Shown: positions 1-7,604 of the stretch, piece after piece
Layout of the letters: each line of letters starts with the position of its first letter
How positions within the stretch are numbered: the first letter of the stretch is position 1
The notes under the pieces: model-generated
The model's database searches: none
Told to the model about the DNA's origin: nothing
What the model saw: only the letters and a program-made list of their open reading frames with translations
Made by a program: the position numbers and the translations under genes
Assembly (NCBI GenBank): GCA_900555105.1
Contig: USJP01000061.1
Location: 1-7,686, forward strand
DNA: 7,686 nt
Direction: 5' to 3'
Source of the DNA: an uncultured Coriobacteriaceae bacterium
GTDB taxonomy: Bacteria > Actinomycetota > Coriobacteriia > Coriobacteriales > UMGS124

Positions 1-675
1 CAGGAGCGCCGCACGCACGTCACGCTCGAGAACCTCTTCGAGACCATGGACCAGGCCGACTTCAAGCAGCTCAACCTGGTTGTCAAGGCCGACGTTCAGG
101 GCTCCATCGAGGCTCTGGCCGACGCCCTGTCCAAGATTGACCAGTCTGAGGTCAAGATCGAGATTATCCACTCCGCAGTGGGTGCCATCTCTGAGACCGA
201 CGTCACCCTGGCCGCTGCTTCCAACGCCATTATCATCGGCTTCGGCGTGCGCCCCGACGCCAAGGCTCGTGACGCCGCAGAGCGCGAAGGCGTCCAGATC
301 AAGACGTACCGCGTCATCTACCAGGCTCTCGACGACATCAACGCCGCCCGCGTCGGTATGCTTGCCCCCGAGTTCGAGGATCGCGACACCGGTAGCGCCG
401 AGGTTCGCGAGACCTTCAAGGTTCCCCGCGTGGGCACCATCGCCGGCTGCATGGTTCTCAACGGCGAGATCAGCCGCGACGACAACGTTCGCGTCGTGCG
501 TGACGGTGTCGTGGTGTACGAGGGCAAGATCGGCTCCCTGCGCCGCTTCAAGGACGACGTCAAGACCGTCAAGAGCGGCTACGAGTGCGGTATCGGCGTC
601 GAAGGTTTCCAGGATATCCATCTTGGTGACATCATCGAGGGGTATAAGACCGTCGAGATCGCGCGAAAGGAGTAA
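1..675 (+). CDS. infB: Translation initiation factor IF-2, C-terminal part (5' end outside window)
   Basis: IF-2 is the GTPase that places fMet-tRNA on the 30S subunit and promotes 50S joining. Only the last 224 residues are present; the frame is open to base 1, so the ATG at 46 is an internal methionine and not the start. Visible residues 1-20 are the end of the linker after the GTPase core. Residues about 22-120 form the IF-2 domain III fold, with the hallmark stretches LNLVVKADVQGS (24-35) and SAVGAISETDVTLAAASNA (58-76). Residues about 131-224 are the C-terminal beta-barrel that binds fMet-tRNA, with GTIAGCMV (145-152), RRFKDDVK (181-188) and GYECGIGVEGF (193-203). The G domain lies upstream of the window. 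The TAA stop is three bases before rbfA, whose Shine-Dalgarno sequence lies in the last infB codons, so the two are probably co-transcribed and coupled. Identification is secure. Confidence 0.98.
   Translation, partial: QERRTHVTLENLFETMDQADFKQLNLVVKADVQGSIEALADALSKIDQSEVKIEIIHSAVGAISETDVTLAAASNAIIIGFGVRPDAKARDAAEREGVQIKTYRVIYQALDDINAARVGMLAPEFEDRDTGSAEVRETFKVPRVGTIAGCMVLNGEISRDDNVRVVRDGVVVYEGKIGSLRRFKDDVKTVKSGYECGIGVEGFQDIHLGDIIEGYKTVEIARKE
666..672 (+). promoter_or_regulatory. Ribosome-binding site of rbfA
   Basis: AAAGGAG lies inside the last codons of infB, six bases before the rbfA ATG at 679. It is a near-consensus Shine-Dalgarno sequence and fixes the rbfA start. Its position means ribosomes finishing infB cover it. 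Confidence 0.85.
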
Positions 676-678
676 GAC

Positions 679-1122
679 ATGAAGCAAAACTCCGCAACTC
701 GTCGCCTTGCCGAAGAGGCAAGGGAAAAGATCGCGACCATCCTCATGATGGAGATTTCCGACCCGCGCCTTGACCTTGTGACCGTTACGGGGTGCGAGGT
801 ATCCGTCGACCGTTCGGTATGCAAGGTCTGGGTCAGCGCCGATCCCGACTCTTACGACGAGGTGCTTGAAGGCCTGCAGTCCGCAAAGGGCCGCATTCGC
901 TCGCTTCTTGGTCGTTCGCTGACCTGGAGGGTGACTCCTGAGCTCATCTTCCAGATCGACCGCTCCACTGACGAGGCCCAGCGTATTGCAGAGGCGCTCA
1001 AGAACGTGCCGCCGACTATGTCCATTCCGAAGGACGAGTTTGGCTATCCTCTTCCCGCAGAAGAGGAGGGTTCTGACGCCGACGAGTCCGATGAGGTCGA
1101 AGCAGGCGATGAGAACCTGTAA
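679..1122 (+). CDS. rbfA: 30S ribosome-binding factor RbfA
   Basis: RbfA is a small KH-fold protein that binds the immature 30S subunit near the 5' end of 16S rRNA and assists late maturation and cold adaptation. The 147-residue product shows the family pattern: an N-terminal helix with RRLAEEAREKIATIL (8-22), the SDPRL motif (27-31), a beta strand (VCKVWVSAD, 47-55), the KH-type helix AKGRIRSLLGRSL (69-81) and the signature TPELIFQIDRSTDEAQRI (86-103). The core ends near residue 120. The last ~20 residues are an acidic, probably disordered tail rich in Glu and Asp, a common feature of RbfA from high-GC Gram-positives. The ATG at 679 is chosen because AAAGGAG precedes it by six bases and no family sequence is missing. 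It sits between infB and nrnA, the conserved order in many Gram-positive genomes. Confidence 0.96.
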   Translation: MKQNSATRRLAEEAREKIATILMMEISDPRLDLVTVTGCEVSVDRSVCKVWVSADPDSYDEVLEGLQSAKGRIRSLLGRSLTWRVTPELIFQIDRSTDEAQRIAEALKNVPPTMSIPKDEFGYPLPAEEEGSDADESDEVEAGDENL

Positions 1123-1146
1123 CAGCACTTTGATGTAACCCAACAC

Positions 1147-1153
1147 GAGGGGG
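1147..1153 (+). promoter_or_regulatory. Probable ribosome-binding site of the DHH phosphoesterase gene
   Basis: GAGGGGG, eight bases before the ATG at 1162, is a G-rich, slightly off-consensus Shine-Dalgarno sequence. It lies in a 39-base gap after rbfA in which I see neither a terminator nor a promoter. Confidence 0.6.
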
Positions 1154-1161
1154 CCCTTTCG

Positions 1162-2178
1162 ATGAGATTTGACGATGCGTCCGAGATGTTCGAACGCGCC
1201 CGGCAGATGATCGAGGGGGCCTCCTCGATTGCTGTATCGGGTCATACCGACCCCGATGGCGACGCCCTGGGCAGCGTTCTTGCCATGACTCTGCTTATCG
1301 AGCAGATTTGGCCCGGCAAGACGGTCACGCCGCTTTTGGCAAACGACCGCCCAGTGACTGCCAACCTTGCCTTTTTGCCTGCGGCCGAGCGTCTCCGCCC
1401 CGCGCAGGGTTTTGCGTGCTCCCCGGACCTCTTCATAAGCGTCGACACGCCTACCTGTGCCCGTCTGGCCGACTCGGGCCAGGTTCTGGTGCGCGCGGCC
1501 GCATGCGTGAGTTTTGACCACCATCCTGCGGTGGAGGACTCTTTCGACTGCGCATATACGAATCCTTCGGCTGCATCCTGCGCCGACGTGGTTCTCGATT
1601 TCGCAGACTACTTGGGAGCCCGACTTTCCTGCGACATCGCAACGTGCCTGCTTGCGGGCATCATCACCGATACGGGACGTTTCCAGTATCAAAACACCGA
1701 CCCCCATGCGCTTGAAAGCGCCTCGCGTCTCGTGCAAGTGGGTGCCGACCCTTCGGATATCTGCTTGCATGTCTACCAGAGTAAAACCATGGCGCAGCTC
1801 AAGCTTCAGCAGGTCACGCTCGACCGGCTTGCCCTGGCATGCAACGATGAACTGGCGTACAGCTACGTGCTCCAGTCCGATTTTGCTCGCTTTGGCGCAT
1901 CTGCCGCTGACTGCGACGAGCTGGTTGACAGCGTTCGCTCGCTGGGAGGCATCAAGGGCGTGCTGTTCTTGCGCGAACTGCCCGAGGGCGGGTTCCGTGG
2001 CAATCTGCGCTCCAAAGACGCATCTCGCGACGTGAGCCTCATCGCACACAGGCTTGGAGGCGGCGGGCATAAGATGGCCTCGGGCTTTTCGGTTGCCGGC
2101 ACGGCGCAAGAGGCCGTGGCGCGTGTCTGCGAGATATATGCCGACCTGTATCTTGACGCTGAAGGTGGTGTCCAATGA
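1162..2178 (+). CDS. nrnA: DHH/DHHA1 family phosphoesterase, NrnA type (nanoRNase / pAp phosphatase)
   Basis: NrnA-type enzymes are Mn-dependent cytosolic phosphoesterases that degrade very short RNAs (nanoRNAs) to mononucleotides and often also hydrolyse pAp to AMP; some also cleave linear cyclic-dinucleotide products. The 338-residue length is typical. Metal-binding motifs are all intact: motif I HTDPDGDALGS (28-38; His28, Asp30, Asp32), Asp95 in SVDTP, the DHH triplet (119-121) and Asp170 in GIITDTGRFQY. The C-terminal DHHA1 substrate domain carries RGNLRS (279-284) and GGGGHKMASGF (299-309). No extra CBS, membrane or sensory domain is present, which separates it from GdpP-type and RecJ-type relatives. 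The protein has 11 cysteines, none in the catalytic motifs. The TGA stop overlaps the truB ATG. Position between rbfA and truB is the classic location of nrnA in Gram-positives. Substrate preference cannot be read from sequence. Confidence 0.92.
   Translation: MRFDDASEMFERARQMIEGASSIAVSGHTDPDGDALGSVLAMTLLIEQIWPGKTVTPLLANDRPVTANLAFLPAAERLRPAQGFACSPDLFISVDTPTCARLADSGQVLVRAAACVSFDHHPAVEDSFDCAYTNPSAASCADVVLDFADYLGARLSCDIATCLLAGIITDTGRFQYQNTDPHALESASRLVQVGADPSDICLHVYQSKTMAQLKLQQVTLDRLALACNDELAYSYVLQSDFARFGASAADCDELVDSVRSLGGIKGVLFLRELPEGGFRGNLRSKDASRDVSLIAHRLGGGGHKMASGFSVAGTAQEAVARVCEIYADLYLDAEGGVQ
2162..2168 (+). promoter_or_regulatory. Ribosome-binding site of truB, inside the nrnA 3' end
   Basis: AAGGTGG ends six bases before the truB ATG at 2175. 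With the ATGA stop/start overlap at 2175-2178, it indicates translational coupling of nrnA and truB. Confidence 0.65.
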
Positions 2179-3140
2179 AGCGCACGCCAAGCGGTCTGAA
2201 CCTACTTGTGGGCATCGACAAACCCTGTGGAATGACGTCGCATGATGTCGTGAACAAGGTGCGTCGCGCGTTGGGGGAGCGCCGAGTTGGGCATGCCGGC
2301 ACGCTCGACCCCTTTGCCTGCGGCATCCTCGTGGTTGGCGTCGGTCAGGCCACGCGACTCATGCAATATGCCACGAGCGACTTCAAGTCATATACAGCCC
2401 GCATCAGCTGGGGCATGGAGACGCTGACTGACGACCTCGAGGGCGAGGTTCGTTGCGAGGCACCCGTTCCCGAAGCGATTCTCGACCAGGAATACGCCAC
2501 AGCGGCCCTCGAGAGGCTTTCTCGTCAAACGGAGCAAGTGCCCCCGGCGTTCAGCGCGATTAAGGTCGACGGTGTGCGCGCCTACAGCGAGGCTCGCAAG
2601 GGCCACGAGGTCGAGCTGGCTGCTCGCCCCATCGAGGTGCGCCAGGCCGAGCTTCTCGCCATGGGCGTCGATGAGCGCGGGCCTTGGTGGGACGTTGATT
2701 TCACGGTGTCGAAAGGTACCTACATTCGCGCCCTGGCACGCGATTTGGGCCGCATGTGCAAAAGCGCCGCATATCTGAGCGCGCTTTCGCGCACTTCGAG
2801 CGGCAAAGTTGATCGGTCAAGTTGCATGAGCCTGTCTGAACTCGAGCAAACCGAGACGCTGCGCGTCATCGATCCAGTCGAGCTTCTTGGATTTCCCGTC
2901 GTTCAACTCGACGAACAGGGCGTGGCAGACATCAAGTGTGGCAAGAAGCTGTCGTGCGCACGCACCGATGGCGGCCGTGCTCTTGAGTTGCCCGAGGGGC
3001 AAACGCTGTGCCTGGTGGGTCAAAACAGGCTTTTTGCAATCGCAACTCGCTCACAAAAGGCTATAGTAGCTCTTTGTGTCTTTTCAGACGGCGTAAGCCG
3101 TGGGGACGTCGTCCTCGAGAACCGAAAGGGATTGCATTGA
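2175..3140 (+). CDS. truB: tRNA pseudouridine(55) synthase TruB
   Basis: TruB converts U55 in the T-loop of most tRNAs to pseudouridine and also acts as a tRNA folding chaperone. The 321-residue product begins with the family start GIDKPCGMTSHDVV (13-26). It carries the catalytic motif GHAGTLDPFACGIL (39-52) with nucleophile Asp45, the conserved KSYTA (71-75) whose Tyr stacks on the target base, and the later VSKGTYIRALARDLG block. A C-terminal region of about 70 residues follows the catalytic fold, as in other bacterial TruB proteins. The ATG at 2175 overlaps the nrnA TGA in an ATGA and has AAGGTGG six bases upstream. The TGA stop overlaps the proposed TTG start of ribF. The last ~40 codons are visibly more A/T-rich than the rest and include a small inverted repeat. 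The truB-ribF pairing is widespread in bacteria. Confidence 0.97.
   Translation: MKRTPSGLNLLVGIDKPCGMTSHDVVNKVRRALGERRVGHAGTLDPFACGILVVGVGQATRLMQYATSDFKSYTARISWGMETLTDDLEGEVRCEAPVPEAILDQEYATAALERLSRQTEQVPPAFSAIKVDGVRAYSEARKGHEVELAARPIEVRQAELLAMGVDERGPWWDVDFTVSKGTYIRALARDLGRMCKSAAYLSALSRTSSGKVDRSSCMSLSELEQTETLRVIDPVELLGFPVVQLDEQGVADIKCGKKLSCARTDGGRALELPEGQTLCLVGQNRLFAIATRSQKAIVALCVFSDGVSRGDVVLENRKGLH
3124..3130 (+). promoter_or_regulatory. Ribosome-binding site that sets the ribF TTG start
   Basis: GAAAGGG lies six bases before a TTG at 3137. This is the best Shine-Dalgarno match upstream of the conserved RibF region. It supports TTG over the ATG at 3008, which would overlap truB by more than 130 bases. 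Confidence 0.7.
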
Positions 3141-4189
3141 CGAATTCGGCGATACTGGACCTCGCACGCCGCACGTTTCTCCGTGATGTGCCCCTCGACG
3201 CGTGCGCGGTGCGTGGTTTCGGCCATCCTGATACGCGAATCATCCGCCCCGGTGTTTCACACGAGGGTTTCATCGGTGATGCCGTATGCACCATTGGCGC
3301 CTTCGATGGAGTCCATCGCGGACACCGTTACCTTTTTCAGGCAACTATCCAAGACGCCCGTCGCCGTGGGGTTCCCAGCGTCATCTTGACGTTCGACCCC
3401 GATCCCGACGAGCTCTTTTTCCCAACGGCACGCATCCACAAGCTGCTTAACAACGAGGACCGACTTTCGTTTCTCACCAAGTTCGGGGCCGACTTCGTCG
3501 TGTGCCTGCCGTTCAACCGCGAGCTTGCCGCCCATAGCACGGAGGCGTTCTTCAAGACGTATGTCTTCCCCACGTTTATGCCCAAGGCCATTCACGTGGG
3601 TGCCGACTTCAAGCTGGGCGCAGGCAATGCCGGCAACGTGGCGGAGCTTCGCCAGTTGGGTTCGGTGCGTGGCCGTAGCTGGGAGGTCAACGGGTACGAC
3701 TTGCTCTGCAATAGGGCGGCCCCCGTTTCCGCCACGCGCATTCGTCACCTTCTGATCGACGAGGGTGACTGCCGCATGGCAAACAACCTGCTCCAGCGTG
3801 CCCACTTTGTCCGCGGTACCGTTGTGCGCGGCAGGCAGAAGGGTCGCACCTTCGGCTTCCCCACGGCAAACGTCTCCCTCTCGTACCCTTATGTCGTGCC
3901 GGCCGAAGGCGTGTATGCCGGCCTTGTGCTCGTCGATGGCGTGGCATGGCCGTCTGCCATCAACGTAGGCATTCCCCGCACCTTTGCCGACGAGCCCAAC
4001 TGCGCGAGCATCGAGGCGAATATGGTGGGCTTCAACGAGGACATCTACGGTCGCGAGGTTGCCGTTGCGTTTATCGAGAAGCTGCGTGGCCAGCAGAAGT
4101 TCGCCTCCCTTGACGAGCTTATGGCTGCAGTCAACGGCAACATCGACTGGGTGAGGACCAACATCGGGCCGACCGGCTTTAGGATTTAG
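3137..4189 (+). CDS. ribF: Bifunctional riboflavin kinase / FAD synthetase RibF (TTG start)
   Basis: RibF phosphorylates riboflavin to FMN (C-terminal kinase domain) and adenylylates FMN to FAD (N-terminal nucleotidyltransferase domain). With the TTG at 3137 the product is 350 residues, longer than the usual ~305-320. The excess is a ~45-residue N-terminal segment before the nucleotide-binding motif CTIGAFDGVHRGH (51-63). FAD-synthetase motifs continue with FDPDP (86-90, where most homologues have F[ED]PHP), HVGADFKLGAGNAGN (153-167) and PVSATRIRHLL (196-206). The kinase domain shows GRTFGFPTANV (236-246, including the Mg/ATP-binding PTAN), PAEGVYAG, the conserved Glu293 in SIEAN, DIYGREVAV and a C-terminal KFASLDEL. 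The TTG overlaps the truB TGA as TTGA and has GAAAGGG six bases upstream, suggesting coupling. The frame stays open upstream to an ATG at 3008, but that start lacks support. The stop is one base before dnaG. Confidence 0.93.
   Translation: MTNSAILDLARRTFLRDVPLDACAVRGFGHPDTRIIRPGVSHEGFIGDAVCTIGAFDGVHRGHRYLFQATIQDARRRGVPSVILTFDPDPDELFFPTARIHKLLNNEDRLSFLTKFGADFVVCLPFNRELAAHSTEAFFKTYVFPTFMPKAIHVGADFKLGAGNAGNVAELRQLGSVRGRSWEVNGYDLLCNRAAPVSATRIRHLLIDEGDCRMANNLLQRAHFVRGTVVRGRQKGRTFGFPTANVSLSYPYVVPAEGVYAGLVLVDGVAWPSAINVGIPRTFADEPNCASIEANMVGFNEDIYGREVAVAFIEKLRGQQKFASLDELMAAVNGNIDWVRTNIGPTGFRI
4181..4184 (+). promoter_or_regulatory. Weak ribosome-binding site for the dnaG GTG start
   Basis: AGGA within the last ribF codons lies six bases before the GTG at 4191. 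It is the only Shine-Dalgarno-like element near the start. Its shortness, together with a GTG codon one base after the ribF stop, suggests low or coupled translation of dnaG. Confidence 0.5.
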
Positions 4190-4190
4190 C

Positions 4191-6089
4191 GTGTTCACTC
4201 CCGAAGAGAAGCAGAAGGTGCGCGAGGCGACCGACCTTGTGCAGCTTGTCGGCGAAACGGTGGCTTTGCGCCAGCGTGGCCATGACATGTGGGGCTGCTG
4301 CCCCTTCCATCACGAGAAGTCCCCGTCCTTTCATGTGATGCCTGACAGGGGATTCTGGAAGTGCTTCAGCTGCGGCAAGGGCGGCGACTGCTTCAACTTC
4401 GTGATGGAGCGCGACCACGTCGAGTTCCCCGAGGCCGTGCGCATCCTGGCCGACCGTGCAGGTATCGTGCTGTCCGATGACGGCTCGAGTTATAAGCGCG
4501 ATCCCAACGCGACGCAAAAGGGCCGCTTGTATGAGGTCGTGCAGGCGGCGGCTGAGTTCTATCACGCCCAGCTCACCCGCTCGCGCACTCCAGCTGCGGC
4601 GGCTGCGCGTGACTATCTCGGGCATCGCGGCTTCGGCTCGGCGGTGGCACAGAACTGGACGTTGGGGTATGCGCCGGGCATGGGAGCACTGTCGCGCCAT
4701 CTGTCTTCGCTTGGATTTTCGCCTCGCGAGATGGTCGACGCCAACCTGGCCATTCGCCGCGACGACGGCACGCTTGCCGACCGCTTCTACAACCGCGTGA
4801 TGTTCCTCATCCGTGACGAGCGCGGCCGGGCCGTGGGTTTTGGCGGCCGCGTCCTCGACGACTCCAAGCCCAAGTACCTCAACACGTCCGACACGGCGGT
4901 CTTCCACAAGAAGGCGAACCTTTTCGCCCTCGAGCGGGCCAAGGCGTCTATCACCGCCAATCTTGAGGCCATCGTCATGGAGGGCTACACCGACGTCATC
5001 TCCTCCCACGAGGCGGGCATCACGAACTGCGTTGCCCCTTTAGGCACGTCGTTTACCTCTCAGCAGGTCAAGATGCTGTCGCGCTATCTCACGCCGGCAG
5101 GGGAGCGTCTGTCACGCGGTCGTATCGTCTGCCTGTTTGACGGCGACGAGGCCGGTCTCAAGGCGGCCGAGCGTGCGATGCAGTACGTCACGACCACGAC
5201 CGCGGGCATGTACTGCGTCGTTCTCCCCGGTGGCATGGACCCTGCCGAGTACATTGCCGCGCAGGGCGTGCAGGCCATGCGCGACCGCATTGCCGAGCGC
5301 GTGCCGCTTGTGCGTTTTGTCATCGACCGCCATCTGGACCGTTTCGACATCTCTACGCCCGAGGCGAGGGCGTTGGCGCTTGCCGACGTCGTGGGCGCCA
5401 TGGGGCCGATCAAGGGTAGCGTCTTGGCCGACGAGTACGTTGACTATGTGGCCGGAAGGCTCTTGGCCGACGTCTCGACGGTGCGTGCCGCACTTGCCAA
5501 CGTGCGTTGGGTGGCTCCTCGTGAGGACGACTCAGATGATGCCCCGCTCATCAGCGCGCGTCAGCAGTCGTTTGATGTGCGCGACCCCGAGCCGTCATAC
5601 GAGCACGTACAGCCAGCGCCCGTTGTTCCGCTTTTGCCTGAGGACGCCCGCGCCCTGCAGCTTGAACGCGAGCTTCTGAGCGCCTTGGCGGCCGACGTGC
5701 GCGTTGCGAAGTGCTATGCCGACCGCGTTGCCCAGCTCACCTGGCGTGATCCCAGCCATGAGGCGATTGCCTGGGCCATCATGGCGGTTCAAGACGACGC
5801 GACTCCGCTGCAGGTGCTCGATGACGCCGAGGCCGTGTGCCCGGGCGCCGCGCAGATCCTGGCTTCGGGCGCGCGCGAGATTGAGGCCGACAAGAGCGCC
5901 TGCGCGGTGGAGGTGCTGCTCGATGACATCGAGGCACGTGAGCTGCGCCGCGCTATCGAGGCGGGCCGCAGCGAGTTGCGCACTATCGACCCGCAGGACA
6001 CGACGACCCTGCGCGACAAGATGGCGGCTCTTTCCGACCTCCAGCAGCGTCTTATGCAGCTGGAAGATAGGCGAAGAAAGCGCAACTAG
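4191..6089 (+). CDS. dnaG: DNA primase DnaG (GTG start)
   Basis: DnaG synthesises RNA primers for replication at the fork and is recruited by the DnaB helicase. The 632-residue length is normal. Domains in order: the N-terminal CHC2 zinc finger with ligands Cys37, His40, Cys58 and Cys61 (CPFHHEKSPSF and CFSCGKGGD); the RNA-polymerase core from about 110 to 250, including VGFGGRVLDDSKPKYLNTS (215-233); and the Toprim metal site with MEGYTD (263-268, Glu264) and LFDGDEAG (315-322, acidic Asp317, Asp319). After a variable linker (about 440-485) comes the C-terminal DnaB-binding region, beginning around LERELLSALAADVRV (491-505) and ending in a helical, basic tail (RRRKRN). The GTG gives the expected short lead into the zinc finger. 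All catalytic residues are present. The gene follows ribF with a one-base gap and precedes rpoD. Confidence 0.97.
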   Translation: MFTPEEKQKVREATDLVQLVGETVALRQRGHDMWGCCPFHHEKSPSFHVMPDRGFWKCFSCGKGGDCFNFVMERDHVEFPEAVRILADRAGIVLSDDGSSYKRDPNATQKGRLYEVVQAAAEFYHAQLTRSRTPAAAAARDYLGHRGFGSAVAQNWTLGYAPGMGALSRHLSSLGFSPREMVDANLAIRRDDGTLADRFYNRVMFLIRDERGRAVGFGGRVLDDSKPKYLNTSDTAVFHKKANLFALERAKASITANLEAIVMEGYTDVISSHEAGITNCVAPLGTSFTSQQVKMLSRYLTPAGERLSRGRIVCLFDGDEAGLKAAERAMQYVTTTTAGMYCVVLPGGMDPAEYIAAQGVQAMRDRIAERVPLVRFVIDRHLDRFDISTPEARALALADVVGAMGPIKGSVLADEYVDYVAGRLLADVSTVRAALANVRWVAPREDDSDDAPLISARQQSFDVRDPEPSYEHVQPAPVVPLLPEDARALQLERELLSALAADVRVAKCYADRVAQLTWRDPSHEAIAWAIMAVQDDATPLQVLDDAEAVCPGAAQILASGAREIEADKSACAVEVLLDDIEARELRRAIEAGRSELRTIDPQDTTTLRDKMAALSDLQQRLMQLEDRRRKRN

Positions 6090-6091
6090 GA

Positions 6092-6120
6092 GTGACTTTA
6101 GGGGTATAAATCGTCATAAT
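6092..6120 (+). promoter_or_regulatory. Candidate sigma-70-type promoter for rpoD
   Basis: GTGACT (6092-6097, four of six matches to the -35 consensus) and CATAAT (6115-6120, five of six matches to the -10) are separated by exactly 17 bases. The expected transcription start, near 6127, would give an untranslated leader of roughly 88 bases before the rpoD TTG. The region is clearly more A/T-rich than the flanking genes. A TATAAA at 6105-6110 is a rival -10 but has no good -35 partner. Confidence 0.5.
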
Positions 6121-6129
6121 CAATAAGTT

Positions 6130-6169
6130 GCACACTAGTCGTATTGTGTCCTGTTTTCAATCGGTTGAA
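6130..6169 (+). other. Two small dyad symmetries in the rpoD leader
   Basis: The first symmetry pairs CACA (6131-6134) with TGTG (6145-6148), then after a C/T mismatch TA (6136-6137) with TA (6142-6143), around a GTCG loop; a CTGTTTTC run follows. The second is a perfect TTCAA (6156-6160) / TTGAA (6165-6169) repeat around TCGG. Both lie between the proposed start of transcription and the rpoD ribosome-binding site. They could be leader hairpins, an operator, or, for the first, a weak terminator of the dnaG transcript. The stems are short, so chance is possible. Confidence 0.3.
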
Positions 6170-6202
6170 TGAATCAGACGCTCGTTACGGCACTTAGAGG
6201 CG

Positions 6203-6208
6203 AAAGGA
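6203..6208 (+). promoter_or_regulatory. Ribosome-binding site that sets the rpoD TTG start
   Basis: AAAGGA lies six bases before the TTG at 6215. No ATG in this frame is nearby; a GTG at 6233 is the only close alternative and has no comparable site at the right distance. Confidence 0.75.
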
Positions 6209-6214
6209 CCCGGT

Positions 6215-7525
<1,311 letters not shown>

Positions 7526-7532
7526 TCCTCAT

Positions 7533-7554
7533 ATGTGTTCGAAATGTGTTGAAG
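7533..7554 (+). repeat. Tandem 11-base imperfect direct repeat downstream of rpoD
   Basis: ATGTGTTCGAA (7533-7543) is followed immediately by ATGTGTTGAAG (7544-7554); the first seven bases are identical. The 11-base period is about one helical turn. The role is unknown, and with only two short copies chance is possible. Confidence 0.35.
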
Positions 7555-7575
7555 TAAGATTCCAACAACTAGGAC

Positions 7576-7604
7576 TTGCTTCGCCCGCTGAGATAAAGTA
7601 TCTT
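7576..7604 (+). promoter_or_regulatory. Possible promoter of the tRNA-Asn gene
   Basis: TTGCTT (7576-7581) and TATCTT (7599-7604) are 17 bases apart and match three of six and four of six consensus positions. Transcription would start near 7611, about 27 bases before the mature tRNA. An A/T-rich imperfect hairpin (7590-7610, loop TAT) overlaps the -10; it lacks a GC stem and a following T-run, so it is a poor terminator. Confidence 0.35.

Noticed and set aside
46..48. ATG at 46 as the start of a separate 209-residue protein
   Set aside because: The frame is open to base 1, and the upstream residues (RRTHVTLENLFE) match the IF-2 linker, so this is an internal methionine of infB.
3008..3136. 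Extending RibF upstream to the ATG at 3008 (393 residues)
   Set aside because: The extension would overlap the conserved truB coding end by over 130 bases, and its sequence is that of truB read out of frame. The TTG at 3137 has a good Shine-Dalgarno sequence and a TTGA overlap with the truB stop.
3257..4288. A 343-codon minus-strand open frame opposite ribF and the dnaG start
   Set aside because: It runs across two well-supported + strand genes, has no recognisable domain and fits a composition artefact. The same applies to the minus-strand frame at 4179-5009.
5137..5679. A 180-codon + strand frame inside dnaG (and a similar 200-codon frame at 80-682 inside infB)
   Set aside because: These are Arg/Ser/Pro/Ala-rich out-of-frame shadows of conserved genes with no family resemblance.
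6090..6214. Riboswitch or small RNA gene in the dnaG-rpoD gap
   Set aside because: Only two short hairpins are present in 125 bases and I recognise no known riboswitch core, so a structured regulatory RNA class is not supported.
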